From contig JBITNC010000001.1 in assembly GCA_050084985.1 (NCBI GenBank), forward strand, positions 193,006,001 through 193,070,000: a stretch of DNA of 64,000 nucleotides, in the 5' to 3' direction. The notes beneath the pieces were generated by a model that saw only the letters and a list, made by a program, of their open reading frames with translations, did no database searches and was not told where the DNA came from. A program made the position numbers and the translations under genes. Positions within the stretch are counted from its first letter, which is position 1, and every line of letters begins with the position of its first letter. The stretch is from Nageia nagi (Eukaryota > Pinophyta). Below are positions 1 through 10,443 of this stretch, in pieces.

Positions 1-39
1 AGAAGGTTTATCCTAAGCTTAGAAATGAAGAGAACATTA

Positions 40-518
40 TGTTAGAATTTGTAATGAAATATTGTGAATATCTAAACTCTTTGTAAGTTCAATTAATCAC
101 TTAAAGGATATGTAGATACCTTAAGGGATTAATTGAATTCTTTATTATGTGTGGAATTTGACTTTACCATGGGGTTATGTGGTAGGTTAAAGTTAGGTCA
201 TGCATTTATTGTAACCCTAACCTTACCCTTGGGTTAAAGGGAGGTTAGGAAGGTGCTCTCAAGCTATAAATAGAGGGCCTCTCCTCTTGTAACACAACTA
301 AGTTTTTAGAGTAAAATTAGTCTACTAGTTTGTGTAGGAGAGGAAGAGAATAGTTGTAAGAGGGGCATACTTGAGAATTGAGATACTAGTTGTGGATGTA
401 CTCCCAAGGAGGGAGGAACCACATTACAGTTGTGTTATCTTATGTGAATGGTGTTATGTTGTATGATTAAGCTTCCTAGTCTTGGACCTTGAGAATTAGA
501 GTAGTGCTAATTCTTTCA
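40..518 (+). repeat. 5' LTR of copia-1
   Basis: Starts TGTTAGAATT and ends TTTCA two bases before the primer-binding site, giving TG...CA termini and 479 bp. The first ~204 bp recur at 8894-9097. A likely TATA-type box (TATAAATAGAGG) lies near 265-276. An imperfect palindrome at 100-125 is shared with the LTRs of copia-2 and copia-3. Confidence 0.93.
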
Positions 519-520
519 AT

Positions 521-533
521 TGGTATCTAGAGC
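521..533 (+). promoter_or_regulatory. tRNA primer-binding site of copia-1
   Basis: TGGTATCTAGAGC follows the LTR end by two bases. It resembles the plant initiator-Met tRNA primer site TGGTATCAGAGC with a one-base insertion. Minus-strand DNA synthesis starts here in the family. Confidence 0.8.
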
Positions 534-534
534 T

Positions 535-646
535 TGGTGTGGAAGCTCTTCTTCTATATCTTGGAGGTTCTTCATCCTTCTTCATTCCTTTGGTGTGGAA
601 GCTCTTCTTCTACATCTTGGAGGTTCTTTATCCTTCTTCATTCCTC
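535..646 (+). repeat. 56-bp tandem duplication in the copia-1 leader
   Basis: Two head-to-tail copies (535-590, 591-646) of a TTCTTC-rich unit beginning TGGTGTGGAAG. The following text (GGTGAGGTAAAA...GAAGGTATAAATTTCC) has a clear counterpart just inside the 5' LTR of copia-3, so this leader is a family feature. Confidence 0.8.
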
Positions 647-1237
647 ATCTTACCACCCATTGGTGAGGTAAAACTAAGAGAAGGTATAAATTTCCTCCTC
701 ATTTGGTTATCTTATGGATTATTGCATTAGATACTAACATATTTTGTGAGATATTGAAGCTTATTTTTTGCAAAATATGATCAAAATGGCAATGCAAGCA
801 TTTTTTTTATACTAACCTCTTATGTTAGTAGTTTTTTTTTACAAAATGCTTAGTACATGATATACCTTTTAAGAGGATACTATGTAATGCAAATATTTTT
901 ACTAACATTTTGTTTGTTAGTAGTATTGATCAATAAGTCTATTACAAGCATTGCCAAGGTGTAATATGTACATAATACCTTATTTCTTCTCTAAATTGTT
1001 TTATTTTTTGCAAAAATTTTAATGCAAATAGAGGAAAATAATTTTTAGAGGCAATTTAAAAAAAAAAAAAACAAATATGGGGATATTCGCCCTCTCTCAA
1101 TTTTTTTTACATATGTTATTATTGAAATAAAAAAAATGAAGGACTTTATTTATAAGTTTTTGAAATATTTTAAATATTTTTTTTTACATATAAAAATCAA
1201 GAATTATAAAATTTTGGGGGGGAGGGGGACAAAATAA
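647..1237 (+). other. AT-rich non-coding leader of copia-1
   Basis: Homopolymer-rich, no reading frame of note. It ends at an abrupt switch to GC-rich sequence after a G-run at about 1216-1229. Confidence 0.6.
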
Positions 1238-1304
1238 ACGGTAGGGTCTACGAATTGAACCAAACCCCAAACAACGGTAGGGTCTGTGAATTGAACCAAA
1301 CCCC
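1238..1304 (+). repeat. 35-bp tandem repeat at the start of the GC-rich leader segment
   Basis: Two copies (1238-1269 and 1273-1304) of ACGGTAGGGTCTRYGAATTG plus AACCAAACCCCA. It marks the left edge of the C-rich block that runs to about 2290. Confidence 0.75.
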
Positions 1305-1351
1305 AGTCGCTCGCGGTCCACCCTCTACGTCTCCCTCCTCCCTCTACGGGT

Positions 1352-1595
1352 CTATAAATTATTTGATAAAATGCCTCATCGAGATGCAGTCGTGATCATA
1401 GAATATGCACAAAATTGAGTTTGTGAATTATTTGACAAAGTACCTCGATGAAATGTAGTCTATGGACTATAATGCTCATTTAGTGTGCACAAAATAGATA
1501 TGTTGAAAGTCTGACAGAGTGCCTCAACGTTCCCCCTCGAAATGCAAAAGTAAGAAATCCCAGGACTGCAATGATCGTAGGATATAGAAAGGGTC
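1352..1595 (+). pseudogene. PPR (PLS-type) gene fragment inside the copia-1 leader
   Basis: Translation gives FDKMPHRDAV, then EYAQN, a second FDKVPR, then a third partial repeat with CAQNRYVES and TAMIVGY. These are the S-motif landmarks of plant PLS-type pentatricopeptide proteins, which are organellar RNA-binding proteins. Stops and frame changes show it is a relic. It lies between the retrotransposon's primer site and gag, so it was either captured by the element or inserted into it. A further short PPR-like piece (HTQNGYVEGA) occurs at about 2225-2262. Confidence 0.7.
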
Positions 1596-2290
1596 TACAC
1601 ATTATTTTCCTCCCCGTAGCCTCCTCCCTTCGTTAGCATGGCCACGTTGGTGGTGAGTCACTCATAGCACCCTCTCCTCATGGCAGTAGTTTTCCTCCTC
1701 CCCATAGCACGGTGGTCTCCTCTCCTCCTCCCTCCATGCACACTGCACCAGTAGACTGAGTCAGCTTCCTCGCCAGCCAAGTTACTCTGCATGCCTTTGC
1801 ATCTCCCTCCTAACTGGGCATCGCACGACCTCTCGTGGTTACCCACAGTCATCGCTCCACAATTGAATGCAACTCCCTCGTAGCCTCCTATCTCTTCCTC
1901 CTCACGGTGTGAGCACTACTCCCTGCATCCTCTATCTATCACTTAGCATAATAAAATTTATTCGTGTATGATGGAGGGGGTGATGAGAGCTGTAGTGATG
2001 GCGATTCATGCGTAAGCTATTTTTTTGTATTTCACGGGTGGAGCATCCCAGGCATTGGGATGGCTAATACGAGTGCCAGGAGCCTCCTCTTCCATCTCAC
2101 CTCTGCATCCTCATCTCTCCTCCATGTTGTCTTCCTTCACTACCCCCTCATGCAGTTTTTACTGCCACACCATCCTCCTCGCGCGCACCGGCTGCACCTT
2201 CTCCCTCCCTTCTACTTCTGTGGTCGTCGAACATACACAAAACGGATATGTTGAGGGGGCCATTTAATATGATGGTCTCCCTACGTAACC
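1596..2290 (+). other. C-rich segment of the copia-1 leader
   Basis: Markedly richer in C and G than the rest of the element, with many CTCCTCCCTC tracts. Apart from the PPR-like piece near 2225-2262 nothing is recognised. The open frames here follow from base composition and are not supported as genes. Confidence 0.5.
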
Positions 2291-4060
2291 CTCTTCTCCC
2301 TTATTTTTTATCTCCCTTACTTTTTAAAATAAAGTTTTTTCCTTACAATTGAAATAAATACAAGCATTAATTATGAAGTCAAACCTTGGGTAAAAGTTTT
2401 CCAAAAAGGAGGCTACCTTCTATGCTCTTCCACAAGCAACATATGCTCTTCTTGGTATAAGAAAAAGGGGGGGTCATTTTTTAAGTACAAACATGCATTT
2501 AATTTTGTTTTACCAACTAGAAAGGGGATTTGATTTTTTTCTTGTTTTACCACCTAAGTCTTAAGAACCCAACCAAACCCCTTGAGCATTAATTTTTTTG
2601 TTGACTACTCCCAAGAGGCAACGTATACTCCTTCTTGGTAAGGGAAGGGTTTCCATCACTACTTTACCTATATGCATCTATTTTTTTTTACTTAAAGTAT
2701 TTTAGAGTGCTTGAAGTAAAAGAAGCATTAAATATGCATGAAGTAAGGGTATGGGTCTCCTTCTTTTACCAGTTAATTCTTGGAGACTTGGTAAGTAGTG
2801 AATATTTTTAACTTATTTTTACAATAAGGTCAAAAATAATTTTAAGTTAAACTTAGCTTGCTTTTTAAAAATGCTTAGAATATTTTTAATATTGCATGTT
2901 TAATTTACTAAGGTGCACATGCAATTTCTAGAATGCTAACCTCTTAGCATTTTTTTTCTCTAAGCATGGTAATTTGCTACGGTAATCTAAGTATGTTTTT
3001 TTTAAGTAAATAAGGGAAATTTTTTTTACTTAAAATGCATACTTAAAAGACAAGTTTTAGCATACAAGTTTTTAAAGGATAAAACTTTAAGTGAAAAGGG
3101 AGGAATTTGTATAATTTTTACTTAAAACTTTATCTAGATCTTGCATGCTAAACTTGTGATGCAAGTCTCTTAATCTTGTTTGAGGAATAAAGCATGCTTA
3201 GGACTTAAAATTTTAAGATAAATAATGCATGATTATTACTTAATTTTTAAGTCATGGAATAATGCATGTTTAAGTTATGGATTAATGCTAAGTAAGACTT
3301 AGTTCTTTTTTAAATTCATTAAGTGTTTGAATGAATTGAGCAAAATATACAAAATGTAAAATGTCCTTTAGGGGTTAGTACAAAACCCATTGGACTTTTA
3401 AGGTTTTTCAAGCTCGTGTGGATGATGTAATTTTATTTTACTTTATATTTTTGCACAATTGCTTTATACTTGTAAAATGCAAATATTGAAAGTAACCCCT
3501 AAAATGAACACATCCGCACGTATTTTTCCATAACATGACTTGTTTGGGGAGCCACGAGGGGAGGATAGGGCAGACCGGAGCCCTTTTAGTTCGAAGAGCC
3601 AAGTGGTGGTAAGTCTATCTTAATTGCCCCTAAGACCTTTGTTGGATTGGACATAACTCTATTAGGTGGACAAGCATGTGTGTAGTGATACCACATGTCC
3701 GCACGTCCATTCAGGGATTATCCTGATAACCTAGGAGGAAAACTGAAAACCTTAAACAAGATAATTAAAATGGCCGATCCAAGATACATCGGATCCTTGG
3801 AAAATAGTTGGTACTTCTCCTTGTGAGAGTATATTACTGACCAAGGTGAACTGGTTGAGGACTGGTAGTACTTGGGCTCCACCTTGCGGGCATCCAGGTG
3901 AAGGCTTAATTCTATACAAGAAAACAATCTCAACTTTATTCCTCTACAGATCGTGGTTTATAAGTTTGCACATGTGGACATGTTTACTTATGTTTGATTT
4001 GTATAGATGGAAACTTGTAAAAATTTGCATTCTTATTGCATATTTACTTTTGTACAGACA
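2291..4060 (+). other. 3' half of the copia-1 leader, non-coding
   Basis: AT-rich, with many short repeats of the type CTTAAAATGC. No coding sequence is recognised. Just before gag, a pyrimidine-rich stretch ending TTTTGTACAG immediately precedes ACAATGG, which resembles a splice acceptor. Whether the leader is spliced cannot be told from sequence. Confidence 0.5.
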
Positions 4061-5377
4061 ATGGTTGAAACCTTCATACCCAAGCATATACTCAATGGTT
4101 CCAACTTTGGCATATGGGAACCTCATATGAGAGCTGAGTTACAAGCAAGGAAGCTATGGCAGATAGTTAATGAAGATTTGGTCGCTCCTACAGATGAGAA
4201 GGCTCTTGAAATCTACAACTCAAAGAATGAGTTAGCAACTTCAATGATCTATCGTGCAGTTTTAGATGACATCCTTCTCATGATCTCTTCTTCAACATCA
4301 GCAAAAGAAGCTTGGGATAGACTGAAGAAAATTTACCTTGGGTCAAAATTTTCAAGGAGGTTCACCATTCTACAAAATTTGTTGCAATATCGTCAAGGTG
4401 AAGATGAAAGTGCTTCTATCTACTTGAACAAAATCATTGACCTCAAGACACAACTGGTTGGCTGTGGGTGTAATTGGATCAATGATGAGTTCATGGTCTT
4501 CATCATTCTTCAAAGCCTCTCTACAAAGTTCAGTAACTTTGTCACAGTTATGGAGACTAGGCTCAATGATGAAGAAGATGTCATCTCTCTTGACAACCTT
4601 TCTAGACTCCTTCTGAAGCATGAGGAAACTTTGAATAAGAAAATGTTAAACTTTTCTCCAAAGGATAATAGCATTGCTCTAGGAGCAACCAAAACTCCTT
4701 TCAAGAAGAAGTTCAAACATTATAAATTCAAAGATAACAAATCCTCATCTACCATCAGGAAGCACGGCAACTTCAAGCAAAGGAATGACAAAGCTAGATC
4801 AAGCAAACCAACACCACAAGAAAAGTTTGATGGAAATTGTAACTTTTGTGGCATCTTTGGGCATAAAGAGTATGATTGTTGTAAAAAGAAATTTGCTCAA
4901 AAAGGTAAGGGAAATGCAAATGTGAGAAAATTCAATAATAAAAAGAAGAATAAGCATGCTGCTACTGTTGCCTACTACTCAATGACTCAAACTATTTCAA
5001 ATGATTGGATTGTTGATTTAGGATGCACTAATCACATGTGTTATGAAAAGGATAAGTTTGAAAACTTTCATAAGTACAACAAGGATACAGTTGTGATAGG
5101 TGATAATACAATTCTTGATGTTCAAGGAATAGGGAATGTGAAGATTCATGGAAAGGCTCTTGATAATATCTTTTATGTGCCTAAACTAAGGATGAATCTT
5201 ATCTTTGTAATTCAGATTACAAGGAAAGGATGCTCATTTGAGTTTACCTCACACTCCTGGTGTGTTAAGAAAGGACTTGCCACTTTGATGAAAGGATCAG
5301 TAAAAAATGACCTTTATATTATGGATCAAGTACCTTCAAAGATTTGTCTTGCTGCAAATGTTTGTTTCAAAGGGTAA
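4061..5377 (+). pseudogene. copia-1 gag and protease
   Basis: Open from ATG 4061 (in frame with an upstream ATG at 4007) to a stop at 5375-5377. The N-terminal part has the plant copia Gag (UBN2-like) pattern with IWEPHMRAEL and ASIYLNKI. A CCHC zinc knuckle C-X2-C-X4-H-X4-C is at 4838-4879, preceded by a Lys-rich stretch. The protease follows with WIVDLGCTNHMC at about 5006-5041: the catalytic D-S/T-G of the family reads D-L-G here (5015-5023), so the protease should be inactive. The frame then ends early at the start of the integrase region, where coding continues in another frame. Gag would form the particle and the protease would cut the polyprotein. Confidence 0.9.
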
Positions 5378-7958
5378 TCTTTGGCATCAACGATTAGGGC
5401 ACCTTAACCATAAGAGTATTCAAGATATGAAAAATCAAGAACTTATAGAAGGTTTACCTAATATTTCACCCACAATTGGTCTTTGTGAAAGGTGCATTCT
5501 AGGAAAGATGAATAGGCAAAAGTTTGAAAAAGATAAGGCAACTCGGGCTACTCGTCCTCTTCAGCTTGTGCATTCAGATTTGATGGGTCCATTTTAGACT
5601 AAGTCTCTAGGGGGAGCTTCTTATGTTCTGACCTTCATTGATGACTTCAGTAGGATGACATTTGGTTATCTACTTGAGCACAAGGATCAAACTTTTGATA
5701 GGTTTAAAGACTTCAAGGCTCTTTTTGAAAATCAAACTGATTTTAAGATCAAGATGCTAAGATCTGATAATGGGGGTGAGTATAATAGCAATGAGTTTAA
5801 TGATTATTATGTTAAACATGGGATCAAGCGATAATTCACAATCCCTTACACCCCTCAGCAAAATGGAGTTGCTGAAAAGAAGAATCGCACCATTATGGAA
5901 ATGGCAAGATGCATGTTGGGTAACCTTCCTAGTTTCTTATGGGGAGAAGTTGTTCACACTACTATTCATACCCTAAATAGGTGTCCTACTAAAGTAGTTG
6001 AAGGTAAAACTCCGTATGAAGCATGGACAGGAAAGAAACCTAACATCTCACACTTTAGGGTCTTCGGATATGATGCATTTGCCTTCATTACCTCAGAGAA
6101 AAGAAAGAAGCTAGATAAAAGATCAGAAAAATGCATCTTTGTGGGGTATGATAATCAGCATAGAGGTTACAGGCTCTACTCCTCATCCCATAAAATAGTC
6201 TTTGTTTCTAGGGATGTCAAGTTCAATGAATTTCCTAAGAATACGACTTCTCATGCTGAGGTGTCTGATTCAGATGATTCTTCGCCTGCACCTAACTGGT
6301 TGGATGATCATGTAGGGAAGTCACCATAAGAGCAAAATTCTCCAGCTCAGAGAATTACAAGAAGTATGACCTTGAATAAATCCTTATTTGCCAAAATTGA
6401 TAATATGAATGAGCCATCAACATTCAAAGAAGCTTCCAAGCAAGAGTGTTGGATGGAAGCTATGAAAGTTGAGTATGAGGTGCTCATGAAAAATGAAACT
6501 TGGAATTTGGTTCCTTATCCTAATGAGAAAAATATGATTGGAAATAAATGGATATACAAGGTCAAGTACAATTCTGATGGAGAAATTGAAAAATACAAAG
6601 CAAGGTTAGTGGCTAAAGGATTTGCTCAGAAATATGGTATTGATTATGAGGAAACCTTTGCTCCTGTGGCCAAGATGCCTACTATTAGGATAATCCTTGC
6701 TCTTTCTGCAGCTCAAGGTTGAAAAGTTTTTCAACTTGATGTCAAGAGTGCATTTCTCAATGGTGAATTGGATGTAGAAATCTACATGAATCAATCAAAA
6801 GAATTTATTCCAAAAGGAAAAGAGTCTCTTGTGTGCAAGCTAAATAAGTCTTTGTATGGACTTAAGCAAGCACCTAGAGCATGGTACAAGAAAATTTTAG
6901 GATTCTTTACAGATATTGGTTTTTCCAAGTGCTTCTCTGACTCAGATCTCTATGTACTCAATCAAGGAAAAGATGTGGTCTTAATTCTCCTTTATGTAGA
7001 TGATCTTCTCATAATAGCCAATAATATTGAAATCATCCAAGAGTGCATATCCAAACTAAAGGCAACATTTGAAATGACTAATCTAGGTTTATTGCATTAC
7101 TATCTTGGGATGCAAGTATACCAGCACAAAGATTGTACTTATCTTAGTCAATCTAAGTATATATCAGACATCTTGCAAAAGTTTGGAATGGAGGAGTGTA
7201 GATATGATGTAATACCTATTTCTCCTAGAATCGTTGTATCATTGAGCTCAGATTCTCAATTGGCTGATGCTACAGCTTATAGGTAATTGATTGGTAGTCT
7301 TCTGCATCTAACTATCTCTCAACCTGATATTGCCTTTGCAGTGAATCTGATGGCACGACTCATGCAAAAACCATATGTTGAACACCTCAATGTTGTTAAG
7401 CAAATCTTGAGGTATGTGGCAAGGACAAAGGATCTTGCTCTTAAGTATTCCAAAGTGCCCTTGATTGGTCTCTCAAGGTTCTCAGATTCTGAATATGGGG
7501 GAGATAGAGATGATAGAAAATCAACCTCTGCATATGTGTTCAACATTGGTTCAGGTGCTATCTCTTAGGCTTCCAAGAATCAACCTACTGTGACTCTTTC
7601 TACAATCGAAGCTGAATATCGAGCCATGTTTGTTGCTGCCCAAGAAGCTATTTGGTTGAGGCATCTTCTGAATGAAATTGGGTATAAGCAAAATGGCCCA
7701 TCTCTTATTTCTTCAGATAATCAATCGACTATCTCTTTGGCTAAGAATCCTATATTCCATCAGAGAACCAAACATGTGGAAATCCAAGCCCATTTTATCA
7801 GGGAGAAGGTTCTAGATGACATCATACACTTGGAGTATTGTCCATCTACTAAAAACTTTGCTGATTTATTCACCAAGCCCCTTCCTGAAGCTCAGTTCAG
7901 CAAGCTTAGGGATTCTCTCGGGTTGGTGAAGTTGCCCTCAAGGGGGAGTGAAGTTTGA
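5376..7958 (+). pseudogene. copia-1 pol: integrase, reverse transcriptase, RNase H
   Basis: One frame (frame 3) carries all domains. The GAG-pre-integrase zinc region (WHQRLGH, CERCILGK) lies at about 5380-5530. The integrase core has HSDLMGPF, RSDNGGEY and PQQNGVAEKKN as its D, D and E blocks. Reverse transcriptase spans about 6440-7180, with [29 protein letters not shown] and the YVDD active site at 6993-7004. RNase H follows with STIEAEYRA and ADLFTKPL, ending at the natural stop 7956-7958. In-frame stops lie at 5595, 5832, 6327, 6720, 7284 and 7566. The chain is also out of frame with gag, so no polyprotein can be made. Confidence 0.93.
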
Positions 7959-8015
7959 ACTTTTGTTAGTGATGACAACTTCACCTCTAAGAGGCATTTT
8001 TTGATTGTGCATTCT

Positions 8016-8400
8016 ATACCTCCATGGTAAGTTTGCTCTACGTGAGAAACTTATTGTACAATTATTGTTATAGAGTGTTGATTATTTTATACCTCCGTGG
8101 TAAGTTTGCTCTACGTGACAAACTTGTTGTACATATTTATACCTCCATGGTAAGTTTGCTCTGCATGACAAACTTGTACATTTTATACCTCCGTGGTAAG
8201 TTTACTCTGCATGACAAACTTGTTGTACATTTTATACCTCTGTTGTGAGTTTGCTCTGCGTGAGAAACTCGTTGTACAATTTTTTGAGCATATAATTAAT
8301 ATACCTCCATGGTAAGTTCGCTCTGCGTGACGAACTTGTTGTACATTCTATACCTCCGTGGTGAGTTTGCTCTGTGTGAGAAACTCATTGTATAATTTTT
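8016..8400 (+). repeat. Array of seven 24-nt hairpins in the copia-1 3' untranslated region
   Basis: Seven tandem units begin ATACCTC(C/T)G/ATGGT and each contains a 24-nt inverted repeat, at 8029-8052, 8102-8125, 8152-8175, 8198-8221, 8247-8270, 8314-8337 and 8363-8386. The usual arms are AAGTTTG and CAAACTT around a ~10-nt loop (CTCTGCGTGA). Units 5 and 7 change both arms (GAGTTT with AAACTC), and unit 6 changes both arms differently (AAGTTCG with CGAACTT), so pairing is kept. This suggests selection on a folded form. The array lies between the pol stop and the polypurine tract. Confidence 0.9.
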
Positions 8401-8883
8401 ATGCTCTATTAATAATCAACACATGTCTATATACAACAGGTGACTATGAGTGATGGCTTGGCATCTCCGTGATGACTTATAGTGCACCATTAATCAGTTA
8501 TTTATAAGATGGCATTATTTGATTCTCTTATTTGAATATATGATGCATCTAACTGATTTTGTTCATGAGTTGCTTGTAGCATGCAGGATCTTCTTCAGAA
8601 ATGTAGATTACTCACCTTGTGAAAGCAAGCTCATGGAGACTCACATGTCAGCTTAAAGTTGATCGACTACTATGTACAGTGAAACCAGTTGTGGTTAATG
8701 ATTGTATTGTAAACCATTTTGTCAAATGGTAATGTAGTGAGTCTCATACTAGTTCTCAAAAAGATTCTCAAATATGTAAATGTTCTCATCTCCACTTGTA
8801 TCTCTATGGAGGAGAACTCTCTCGATGAGAACTCTCTCTTACTCTCTCTCTTCTCTCTTCTACGTTCTATCCCAATATTGCAT
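8401..8883 (+). other. Remaining 3' untranslated region of copia-1
   Basis: Non-coding. The last ~130 bp (CTCTCTC-rich, TCTATCCCAATATTGCATTAA) is nearly repeated at 28015-28080 in copia-2 and, reversed, at 39350-39440 in copia-3, which ties the three elements into one family. Confidence 0.75.
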
Positions 8884-8893
8884 TAAGGGGGAG
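8884..8893 (+). promoter_or_regulatory. Polypurine tract of copia-1
   Basis: The purine run AAGGGGGAG directly precedes the 3' LTR start TGTTAG at 8894. It is the expected plus-strand primer. Confidence 0.85.
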
Positions 8894-9097
8894 TGTTAGA
8901 ATTTGTAATGAAATATTGTGAATATCTAAACTCCTTGTAAGTTCAATTAATCACTTAAAGGATATGTAGATACCTTAAGGGATTAATTGAATTCTTTATT
9001 ATGTGTGGACTTTGACCTTATCATGGGGTTAGTTGGTAGGTTAAAGTTAGGTCATGCATTTATTATAACCCTAACCTTACCCTTGGGTTAAAGGGAG
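8894..9097 (+). repeat. Truncated 3' LTR of copia-1
   Basis: Matches 5' LTR bases 1 to ~204 with about seven substitutions, then stops at TTAAAGGGAG. The remaining ~275 bp of LTR are absent. After about five unassigned bases the sequence becomes LINE-derived. Confidence 0.9.
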
Positions 9098-9102
9098 ACG
9101 AT

Positions 9103-9342
9103 TCTTCTACAAAAAAAAATACTAAATAATATTTCTCAAATTTTAAACCTCACCAACTACATTGCCCACTTTAAATAGAAGAGGGAGATGATTCTTCTTT
9201 GGGACTTTACTAATGATACTTTATTTGCAACTAAAGTCCCAAAGAAGAATCATCTCCCTCTTCTATTTAAAGTGGGCAATGTAGTTGGTGAGGTTTAAAA
9301 TTTGAGAAATATTATTGAGTTAGTATTTTTTTTTGTAGAAGA
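9103..9342. repeat. Near-perfect inverted duplication (107 and 111 bp arms, 22-nt spacer)
   Basis: The left arm 9103-9209 is the reverse complement of the right arm 9232-9342, apart from a 4-bp gap and an A-run length difference. The spacer is 9210-9231. The right arm continues without a break into the reverse-strand LINE endonuclease reading (9343 onward); the left arm is an inverted copy ending at the truncated copia LTR. The structure is therefore better read as a rearrangement of the LINE than as a separate MITE. Confidence 0.92.
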
Positions 9343-10443
9343 TTGAATTGCCAATGGCAAAATAACATATAACAAAAGTATTAATTTATCTTTATTATTT
9401 AATTAAAACTAAATAAATTGGTTATTAGGGTCATTCTTAACTAACTTAAAGGAATTAAATAGTTAAGACTTGTATTAGCAATTAATCCTCCCATAACCTC
9501 TACCTTTATATCTTTTGTTCCAAATGGAGGATAAATTGAATTCGTCCATAATAGCGAGATAATTTTCTTCATGCTCCCAAGTTTTAGTTAGAAATATTAT
9601 ATCCACATTATGGAGAATCAAAGTTAGTTAGGGGCCTTTTTTTCCAGGGAGAGCCTTGGCTATTTTATAAAAGTACCCCAAACTTTGATTTTTTATGAAT
9701 TTGTTTTTTCCATCATTTGTTGCTTCTTTCATTTTTCATATTTCTTTCTATAATTCAACTTGATCCTCATGAATGAGGTCTTCACTAATAATTTTTTTGC
9801 TCCTTTTAATATTTCAAAGTAAAATAAGAAATTTTTATCTAAAGTTAGAAGAAGAAACCTTAGTACGAACTAGCCTCTTCCTATTTTCTATTTCCCCCTA
9901 CTCTTCCAACTTCTAACACCTTGACAGAATTAACTTCTAAGGTTCCTTGAAAGTTGGTTCTAACCATTTCTAAAGTATCTTCTTGATCAAATTCATCTAA
10001 ACCTACTATGATAAGATTCAAAGATTGATTAGCTCATTCTTGATATAGTAGGGATTCTTTATTTGCCTTATCTTTTATAGGGGAAGGTTCACATGTATAA
10101 ATATTTTCTTCCTTTATATTTTTCACTTGTTTAAGTATTACATTAAGATTGGAATAAATAAAATATATTTGATTAGATTTAAGTTGAAGTTCTTTTATGG
10201 TTTTAAATTTGATTGTATGTTTTCGATTTCACTTTTTAAGTGTGTCATTTCTTCAAGAAGTTGTAAAATTCTTTTCATATTTTCTTGTTTGTCTTCTACA
10301 TGTTTTAGTTTATAACTACTATTGTTAAAGTGTGAGAGAGAGTTTGAATCATATTTTGTCAAATATTATATACAACTTTGTAGCTTATTAAGTTTATCCT
10401 CGAGGCTTTTTAAAGTAAGTTTTTGGGTGCGATAAGGATTCAT
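9232..10443 (-). pseudogene. LINE remnant: ORF1-like coiled-coil protein and start of endonuclease
   Basis: Read on the minus strand from ATG at 10443-10441, the frame begins MNPYRTQKLTLKSLEDK and soon gives a heptad-like stretch (MKRILQLLEEMTHLKSEIEN). An RRM-like stretch follows (LIIVGLDEFDQEDTLEMV, about 10030-9960), then endonuclease-like text: DIIFLTKTWEHEENYLAIMD (about 9610-9540), DPNNQF and finally a degraded GDF block at about 9209-9240. This order matches non-LTR retrotransposons with an L1-type ORF1. There are many stops and frame changes. The RT half is missing, replaced by the inverted duplication. Confidence 0.6.

Larger units (their letters stand above)
40..9097 (+). mobile_element. 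copia-1: Ty1/copia LTR retrotransposon, near full length, inactive
   Basis: The element runs from a complete 5' LTR (40-518) through a primer-binding site, a 3.5 kb leader, gag-protease (4061-5377), integrase, reverse transcriptase and RNase H (5376-7958), a 3' untranslated hairpin array, and a polypurine tract to a 3' LTR cut short at about 9097. Domain order PR-INT-RT-RH is diagnostic of Ty1/copia. It is dead: one frameshift near 5370, six in-frame stops in pol, and an altered protease active site. The two LTRs differ at only about seven positions over the shared ~204 bp, so insertion is not very ancient. No target duplication can be checked because the 3' LTR end is missing. Confidence 0.93.

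Noticed and set aside
1964-2267. Overlapping open frames of 80-96 codons in the C-rich leader
   Set aside because: They result from low stop density in C-rich DNA. The encoded text is low complexity, apart from a short PPR-like end in one frame.
8016-8400. CRISPR-like array in copia-1
   Set aside because: The repeats are imperfect, spacers are themselves related, and the array lies in a plant retrotransposon between the pol stop and the polypurine tract.
9103-9342. MITE or foldback transposon
   Set aside because: The right arm reads in continuity with LINE endonuclease text and no target duplication flanks the pair, so a LINE rearrangement explains it better.
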